DNA from: Agapanthus africanus
Taxonomy: Eukaryota; Streptophyta; Magnoliopsida; Asparagales; Amaryllidaceae
Direction: 5' to 3'
DNA length: 64,000 nt
Assembly (NCBI GenBank): GCA_030015575.1
Contig: JASDDO010000026.1
Coordinates: 70,581,433 to 70,645,432, forward strand
A program made the translations under genes and the position numbers. How positions within the stretch are numbered: the stretch's first letter is position 1; every line of letters begins with the position of its first letter. Of the stretch, positions 57,701 to 64,000 are shown piece after piece. The notes under the pieces are model-generated. The model was not told where the DNA came from and did not search any database. It saw only the letters and a program-made list of their open reading frames with translations.

Positions 57701-59328
57701 GACACCAGCACCATTACCGATGATGCGCATATTCCACGCACACTTATTTGCCGGCTCACACACATCATCATCGGTAATTGCTATGTCACGTACACTTTAG
57801 ATTATATTATCTTTTATTGATAGAATCAGTTAACAACTTGACCGATATAATATTGTGATTATTCTCTGATGTTAGTATAGACATGATATTTATTACTTAG
57901 ACATTCATGCATTCATATTTTCATGTTATCATGTAGTATTATGGGCATATGCCGACACTTATCATATACTTACTCATGATTTTGAGATTTGGGTTTCTAT
58001 GAGATTTCTGGATTTTTGGGGAAAACCGCAAGAATATATAAAAACTTCTCTCTCTCTCTCCTCTTCTCTTTTTAAAATAAGATGCGGTTTTCTCGTGATA
58101 TATGTGTCGTCCACCATGAGATTTCATGTTTTCTGTTGGATTTCGAGACCCGATTCGAGGAGTGGATGAACCGTCTCGGGTACATGGTGGGCCCGGTATG
58201 GTACCTCGGGGCAAGAAGATCGAGTTGTAGACGATGAGCCTGGCAGGGGAAGGCTACCTACCGGTAATGTCTGGCGCGGCGGATATCCGGAGGATACCGA
58301 CCATTGTCGTGAGATTTGATGATATGGGCCGATCCGGACTGACGGAGCCCGAGGTATTGAGACTATGAGACTTGAGATTTACATGTTTGTGTCGATACTT
58401 GACACGGATTTCCATGGATTTTATTGTTGAGATTTCAGATTCCTATACACATTTTACTATAATAACAGTTAAAGATTTCTTATACAGATATATCTGGATT
58501 TCAGGATTGATTATTTTATATTCATGGTGCATGCATATGCATTCATATGGTATAGTATTATATGAGGCACTGACACGAGCACGGAGTATCTGCATTTACA
58601 CGTAGTTTTACCCTGCTATTACTAGATGATTGGGATATTATAGTGTATTATTATGACCTAGGATAGCGTCGTGCATTCGATTTCTTTTCGTAGATGTTTT
58701 CTACTCACGAGTTGGCAACTCACCCCCGTTGTGCCAAATTTTATTACAGGTTCGATGTACAGGTTTCCCTGGCAGCTTGCTGGCACATCATTTCATTCAG
58801 GGTGACTTGCACGGTAGGTTGGTTCACTTGTATCTGAACCACCATTATACTTTTATTCATTCATTTGTATCTAGTAAGCTCCATCAACCATACTTGTATT
58901 ACTTGATAAGTTTATTGGACCAGTTATTTATTTCGACCTTAGAGTCGCGCATGTATTATTCTGATCTGGTGGTTTTGTTTTCTTTTGAGTTTTGAGTCTC
59001 GCCCTTTGGCGTTGTATATTATTGTGCTTGTTGTGGTTGTTTCCGCCTGTTGGCATTGAGCTAGCTCCCGTTTGGGGATGCTTTTTACTGTTTATGTATA
59101 TTATACTTGTTGTACCCATTTTGGGGCCAGTTTTTATAGAGGAGACTCTGCCGAAATTTTTGAGAAAATTTGCTGATGCTTTTAAACTTTTTTTCTTCAT
59201 GTTTTCTTCTCTTCTTTTTTTTTTTTATGGTTTAGATTTCTGGGCTTCGGCTTACTTAGGTTACGTTGCGCCTCTAGACGTTTCGTAATCTAAGTGCCGG
59301 TCACGTTCCGTACTTTCGGGTCGTGACA
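54738..59328 (+). repeat. 3' LTR of LARD
   Basis: 4591 bp, nearly identical to the 5' LTR. It has one 27-bp unit fewer near 57132 and scattered substitutions. Hairpin 57713-57778 and exon-like block 56454-56523 as in the other copy. Confidence 0.95.
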
Positions 59329-59938
59329 ACTCCTCCAAGGAAATTGAAACTTCCCGATCCGATAGAAGAAAGGTGTGAGTCGGGATATTCCATTGCTCCA
59401 GAAAAGACTTAACCCACCATACATGTGGCACGGGATATTGAAAAAGCGATGCATAAATTGCAGGATACAACCCGAGCTTCAACAGCAACGACTTCTTGGC
59501 CGACAGGATGTATTGAGCCTACTGCAGGTATCCGGCTGAAGGGAGAGGAGTCAAACCTATCATGTATACTTGTCCCCAAGGACGCGACTCGCCTTGACAT
59601 ATGCGTCGCCCCAAAATATCCAAAGCCATCGGCGGCTGTACGGGTATTGAGGCCATAGAAGGCTGAAGGCGACCCTCCGAGGTCCAGTTTACATCTTCTA
59701 CGGCGTAATTTACCTGAGGTGAGTCGGCGTAGTGAATTGCTGAAATTGGCTCTGAGGGTACTGCATAAGAAAAATTGCGCCGACCCTGGATAATCTAATT
59801 GTACCACGACCCCCATAAATGAAAAAATTTCTGCTCCGGGTCGTGATCTTTAATGAGCGCGAAGACTTCCCGATCCACGGACGCCTCAGCAAAGACGCTC
59901 TTAGAACGTACAAAAGGGAAGGAAGAGTCGAGAGCCAT

Positions 59939-60728
59939 AGTATATGCACGAAAAGAGACGAGGGATTAGTTGTCAACGCTATATTCCGAATTCTGACACT
60001 TGGTACTTAAAAAATTATACCACACTGCAATGCAGAAGAAAGGGACAAAGGTGGACCCACAAAATAAGGTGACAGCCCATCATTGATGGGCAGTCACTCA
60101 TTAAGGACGGAATCCTAAGAGGATTCTCATTTAATGAGAAATCTCATTGGGCCAAGGAGTTAAACTCCCTCGAGAGCTATGCTCTACAAACAGAGTTCGC
60201 ATCTGTCAATTTCAATTAAGAAAGGAATAAAATTCCCTAAAAAAATTTTTTTCTAAAGAGCCATGCTCTGTAAAAACAATGGTATAATCTACCAAAACCA
60301 TCAAAAGCAAAGCTTTTTATAGAGTAAAATCCCAAGATCTTTAAAGATTTGCAAAGCAAACTCTTAAGAGTTCTTCATGAAAGATGAACAATGTTCTAAT
60401 TAACGGGTTAAAGAAACCCTAAAAATACATCTTAAAGATCCGTGATCTAAGAAGAGCAAAGCTCTGATTAATGGGTTCGATTATGATCCTTTCCAAAATT
60501 TTGGGCAGAGTTCTAACTCTAAAAGAGATTTCTTTGGGCAGAGATCTAAGCTCTGAAAAGATAATTAAATTCTCAGAAGAAGGAAGAACAAAAGAAGATG
60601 TATAACAGTCATCTCAAGGGCCAAAGGCCCTACTTATAGGCATGGGGAGACGATTCAACTTCCAAGAAGATCCAATGGTAGAAAAGCAGGCACCGCTGCA
60701 CTCACGTGTAAGCCAGGTGAGCGCAACG
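59939..60728 (-). promoter_or_regulatory. Leader and putative promoter of the T1 antisense gene
   Basis: 790 bp between the antisense ATG and the T1 polypurine tract. On the minus strand a TATAAGTA box (60638-60631) lies about 690 bp upstream of the ATG, followed by a pyrimidine-rich start region. The rest is dense in short hairpins (for example GGAGTTAAACTCC, AGAGCTATGCTCT), a style shared with the LTR. No sense coding is seen. Promoter status is inferred. Confidence 0.5.
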
Positions 60729-60730
60729 GT

Positions 60731-60740
60731 GGGGGGCATT
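60731..60740 (+). other. Polypurine tract of T1
   Basis: GGGGGGCATT directly before the LTR start TGTTTCC at 60741, consistent with plus-strand priming. Confidence 0.75.
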
Positions 60741-62939
60741 TGTTTCCCCCTAATAAAAGAGCAAAGCTCTGTTCAAAATTTGAAAGAGGAAGCGCCTCAC
60801 GTGCCTTGCACGAGAGCGCCAGCGCTAAGAGTTAAAAACTCTGAGGCAGCGCCTCGTGTGCCTTGCACGAGGGCGCCAGCGCCAAGAGTTAAAAACTCTG
60901 AGGCAGCGCCTCACGTGCCTTGCACGAGGGCGCCGGCACCAGAACTAAAAGTTCTCTGCCATTGGATCAAAGATCCAACGGAGATGATAAATTATCATAT
61001 AGGATTAAATTCTGTTGAGGAAATATTTCTCAAATCTTTCTAAACGAGAAAGATTATTCTCTGTAAGATAGAGTACCGCTGGATTAAAAATCCAATGGGG
61101 ATTAAAAATCACCAAGCTACAGAATAATCTCTGTATGGGAAAATATTTCCCCAATCTTGTTAAAAACAAGAAAAATATCTTTTGTAAAGCAGAAGTCCTT
61201 GGATCAAAGATCCAACGGTGGATAAAATCCCCAAATCGATTAAGAATCTCTCAATGAGAGATTTCTTTAACTAAATCAGCAAACTTGCCTCCACTATATA
61301 AAGGCCCCAAGACAGCAAGTCTTACACAGAGGAACCCCCCCTAAAAAAACTTCAAGTTCAAAAAGAAGAGCAAGCAAAAAAGAAAGCTTTAAGAGAGAAG
61401 AAAGAAGAAGAACTTTCTTCAAGGTAAATAAAAGTAATAGAGATAAGAGTATCTCATCTGCATATCTACGGGTTTAACCCTCATAAAAGAACATAGTTCT
61501 TTCCCTGGATCTGAGATCCATGAACAAGTCTCCCACAAATGAGAATTTAATTCTCATGGGGATAAATTTGTTCTTGGGGATTGAAGATCCAGAGAAGAAT
61601 AGAGAATTGAACTCTTCAGAACATAATACACGAAGAAAAATCGGCGACAAGCGCCTCATGTGCCCTTCATTTGGGTGCTGCTTAATAAAGAGTGCTTAGC
61701 ACACAGTGGTTGGCGCCCGGCGCCAAGCGCCTCACGGGCCCCTCACGTGGGCGCTTAGCACTCAGTGGTTGGCGCCCAGTGCCACACGTGCCCCTCATAT
61801 GAGCGCTGTTTAATAAAGAGTGCTTAGCAGTCAATGGTCGGTGGTCAGCGCCAAGTGCCTTACGTGCCCCTCACGTGGGCGCTATTCAGCATAAAGTGCT
61901 CTGCACTCATCAACCAATGTCCAACACCTGGCGCCTAGCACTAAGCCCCTCACGTGCTCCACACGTGGGCGCCATAAAGAGTGTTTAACACTCCATAGTT
62001 TAAAAAAGGGAAAGCGAGATAAAGTGTGGACGTCAGAACCCATATGAATGCTCAGCATTGTGGGCACAGAAAGAGGACCAAGCCCAAGCAACTGTTTAAC
62101 ACTTTATTCAAAAATGAAATGACTAGGCTGAGCCCACGTTTGGCCAATCTCCTAATCAACCGAGCCCATGTGCTCTTTATTTTCCAGAGTGGTCTTAGTC
62201 CCAAACAAGACTACCGAGCTTTTGACGAATATTTATTGGTTCCAGGGTACATCTTCCCACACCTCTGTGTATGTCGTTGTAATTCTTCAACGTCTTCAGA
62301 GAGGTGGCGGGTCCCGACAACAAACAATTCTATGAACCACAACATCCTTAAACTAGCTATGGACCACAATATCCTTAAACTAAGACAATAGAGCCCAAAT
62401 GCTCTTTTGTTGGGTCTGAATGATCCCAAAAATCCTGTTGAGTAGATATTAGCCTAAAATTAGACTAACGTATCCTCAACAAATATTTAAGTTGATCATA
62501 ATCCCAAATGAGATTAACGATCTTTAAATCAAACCAAACCCAAATCTAAGAATATACGGATTTGGACTAATCCACGCCTTACGGGAGACAACGTAAATTA
62601 GTCTCCGTATACATTCCACGGGCAACCAAAAATAAAACAAAACACACACGACATGAAGTGACCTTTTGGAGCAGGAGAAAGTGGTTATCGCTACGCGGTA
62701 ACGTAATTAACTGCAGGGGCTTGCGCCTGCAGGGAAGAGCATCCTCATAATCAAAAACCCCTCATAAACGAGGGAGAATCTGACAAAGTCTGCTACAACG
62801 TCCGCATCCGTCCAGACCTCCGATGCACGGTGCTATAAATCAACTTGGCATCTTCAGAGAGGTGGACGGATAAACCCAAATAGCAACTGCCCCCAAATTC
62901 AGGTAAGACGTTTGTCTTCCCTGTTTTCGGCAATAAACA
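60741..62939 (+). repeat. Right LTR of T1 (also 5' LTR of the next unit)
   Basis: 2199 bp, TGTTTCCCC...AATAAACA. Three 57-bp units (60786-60956), two with intact CACGTG, TATA box at 61295, GCGCC array 61640-61990 and two GGAC...CC units near 62335. It differs from the left LTR at many positions, so it is older than the LARD. It is followed by a primer-binding site rather than by a target duplication. Confidence 0.94.
61295..61302 (+). promoter_or_regulatory. TATA box of right T1 LTR
   Basis: TATATAAA in the context CCACTATATAAAGGCCCC, at the same place as in the other two LTR copies. Confidence 0.8.
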
Positions 62940-62944
62940 GATTC

Positions 62945-62960
62945 TGGCACGCCCGGTGAG
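62945..62960 (+). other. Second T1-type primer-binding site
   Basis: TGGCACGCCCGGTGAG, five bases past the LTR end, identical to 29218-29233. It shows that a further internal region starts here. Confidence 0.85.
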
Positions 62961-63088
62961 ACCTTTTTCTCTTTCCACTCCACACTTCATGTGTCGTGTT
63001 CGCGAACGAATCGCTATTTAATATCGTTTCCCCTAGATTTGAGGTACTAAGATTTGGTGTCTTACTCCATGCAGAAAAGGAGATCTGG

Positions 63089-64000
63089 ATGGCCTCTAGC
63101 TGCGCTAACTGCAACAACAACTCTCGCTCCGCCCCAACTGGAGGAGTGACTTACGGGCCCCAAGTTGCCTCCTTCTTCACCATGCCAGTGGAACAGATGA
63201 CTCAGGCCACCACTAAACTGTTCTTTGGGACCATGATCCCACCAGCAAGCTTCAGCGCCCCGGTGCCATCACAAGAGGCTCCGAAGAAGTCGGTCTTCGA
63301 TCGGCTTGCAACCACCGCGGCCCCTCTCAACGGGTCGTCCAATTCCAACGCCTCGGTCTTTAACAGGCTGAGCCACAGCTCCAGTGGGCCTGCAAAGAGG
63401 CTCGCAACACCTGAAGGGGCTATCCCGAAGCGGATAGCCATTCCGACTCCGACGAACGAAGTCGTCAAAGGGGTTTCTCCTGCTAGAGGATCGGTTTTCG
63501 CAAGACTGGCCGTTCCAACTCCCGCTTCGGGCGAATTCACTAAGGCTGCTTCCCCTGCCAAAAAAGTATGCCTTCAACAGATTAACCGTTCCCTCTCAGC
63601 GGACATCGGTCTACGACCGACTGACACCGACAACAGCCTCTCATCAAAGCAGGGGGCATAACGAGGTCGCTTCCACAACAGAAGTGGTCCTATCTACACG
63701 ACATGCTCAACGTTGTCACTGGCGCCGAGTGAGGAAAGCTGGGGGTAGTTCCCCCTCTGGACCTACCCCACCAGCTCCAATGGTGGAAATTAATGCTGTT
63801 GTTCCAACTGGGAACAGCTTTGAGCTGCTCTGGAGGGTGCGCAAGAACTCTCCAACCGCTATATTGAAGAAGTCTCCTCCGCCTGTTGAAAACGTAACGC
63901 AGGAAAAACTGGAACAACCTCTTCATCGGCTGTCCTCCAAGATCCACAGAGTCTGGCGGAAAGTCCAAGACTCTATACGAACTCGCCAAGAACTTCTAGA
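63089..64000 (+). pseudogene. gag: Second gag copy of the T1 tandem (runs off window)
   Basis: ATG at 63089 (MASSCANCNNNSRSAPTGG). The first 160 codons are intact where the left copy has stops, and include SVFDRLATT, SVFNRLS and SVFARLAVP repeats. Near 63565 an A-run difference shifts the frame, so the open frame ends at 63661. Beyond that the DNA still aligns with 29895-30260 of the left copy up to the window end. It belongs to the next unit of the tandem. The rest is not in view. Confidence 0.88.

Larger units (their letters stand above)
48283..59333 (+). mobile_element. LARD-type element with 4.6-kb LTRs, TSD ACTCC
   Basis: LTRs at 48288-52909 (4622 bp) and 54738-59328 (4591 bp), both TGTAACGTTTT...GGGTCGTGACA. 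A Met-tRNA primer-binding site follows the first and a GGGGGG-containing polypurine tract precedes the second. ACTCC stands on both sides (48283-48287 and 59329-59333). The 1828-bp internal region encodes nothing recognisable. Large LTRs with a short non-coding interior define LARDs (large retrotransposon derivatives), which need enzymes from another element. LTR ends resemble Tekay/Del chromoviruses. The LTRs differ at roughly 50 positions (about 1 %), so the insertion is fairly recent. It lies in exon 1 of the T1 antisense gene. Confidence 0.96.
44340..59938 (-). pseudogene. Antisense plant-mobile-domain gene of T1 (six exons, split by the LARD)
   Basis: Start ATG at 59938 (MALDSSFPFVRSKSVF). 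Exon 1 runs to 59334, resumes at 48287 beyond the LARD and ends at 46598. Exons 2-6 are 46520-46440, 46369-45626, 45546-45442, 45197-45123 and 45049-44340. All five introns (77, 70, 79, 244 and 73 bp) are GT-AG and phase 1, and internal exons are 81, 744, 105 and 75 nt, all multiples of three. The total is 4011 nt if one missing base near 48260 is counted, or about 1336 residues. Residues about 150-430 resemble the plant mobile domain (aminotransferase-like, PF10536): WWVKSFLEQW, SLEEFAEISGLP, FLGFISLWLNWFVLP, FTSWIEMHVLSAFG. The tail (exon 6) is charged and coiled-coil-like. In-frame stops at 59797, 59521, 44630 and 44450 plus the frameshift make it a pseudogene. The molecular role of such domains in transposons is unknown. 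Relatives MAIN/MAIL1 act in silencing in Arabidopsis. Confidence 0.87.
27014..62939 (+). mobile_element. T1: giant Tat-lineage Ty3/gypsy retrotransposon with antisense gene
   Basis: Two 2199-bp LTRs (27014-29212 and 60741-62939) with TGTTT...AAACA ends flank an internal region with primer-binding site, gag, protease, RT, RNase H, a second RNase H, integrase, a repeat-rich 3' region and a reverse-oriented plant-mobile-domain gene. The dual RNase H is diagnostic of the Tat clade. Removing the two later insertions (31259-33848 and 48288-59333) leaves about 17.9 kb internal and about 22.3 kb in all, which is Ogre-like in size. Left target duplication candidate GTATT (27009-27013). On the right, instead of flanking DNA, a second primer-binding site and gag follow, so the element is part of a tandem. 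Stops and frameshifts in gag and pol make this copy non-autonomous. Confidence 0.93.

Noticed and set aside
60741..64000. Pathway-level host gene cluster to the right of T1
   Set aside because: The sequence is a second copy of the T1 LTR, primer-binding site and gag.

Overview
The window is a block of nested retrotransposons from a plant nuclear genome. I see no host single-copy gene, no rRNA or tRNA gene and no bacterial-style gene. Primer-binding sites complementary to initiator Met tRNA, Ty1/copia and Ty3/gypsy coding remnants, very long LTRs and perfect 5-bp target-site duplications (TSDs) all point to the heterochromatic intergenic space of a large-genome flowering plant. The species cannot be named from this.

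Layout, left to right. (1) 1-9275: a decayed minus-strand Ty1/copia element (A) with 2.2-kb LTRs. Its right LTR abuts the 3' end of another element (X, gypsy Tat/Athila-like, LTR 9864-11403), so A sits inside X. (2) 11404-21576: a second, older copia element (B, plus strand) of the same lineage as A. X lies in its 5' LTR, and a 4.06-kb solo LTR of a Tekay-like gypsy family lies in its leader (12820-16880). (3) 21577-27013: a broken minus-strand gypsy element (G1), cut in its LTR by the next element. (4) 27014-64000: a giant plus-strand Tat-lineage Ty3/gypsy element (T1) with 2199-bp LTRs at 27014-29212 and 60741-62939. It carries gag, protease, RT, two RNase H domains, integrase and a long repeat-rich 3' region. 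The right LTR is followed by another primer-binding site and gag, so this is an LTR-internal-LTR-internal tandem. T1 carries two insertions: a solo LTR of its own family in gag (31259-33843, TSD GCACC) and an 11-kb non-coding LARD-type element (48288-59328, TSD ACTCC).

The most interesting object is an antisense gene inside T1. It runs from an ATG at 59938 down to a stop at 44340, across the LARD, and encodes a plant-mobile-domain-like protein with a charged, probably coiled-coil tail. Five introns can be read by eye. All are GT-AG and phase 1, and every internal exon length is a multiple of three. With the LARD removed and one missing base allowed for, the coding length is 4011 nt. Four in-frame stops and one frameshift show that this copy is dead, but the architecture is clear.

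A second theme is conserved structure in non-coding parts. The copia leaders carry hairpins whose stems co-vary between A and B. Tekay-like LTRs carry a long-stem hairpin with changing stem sequences. T1 has arrays of about 37-bp palindromic units with a constant loop after pol, and LTRs unusually rich in short hairpins.
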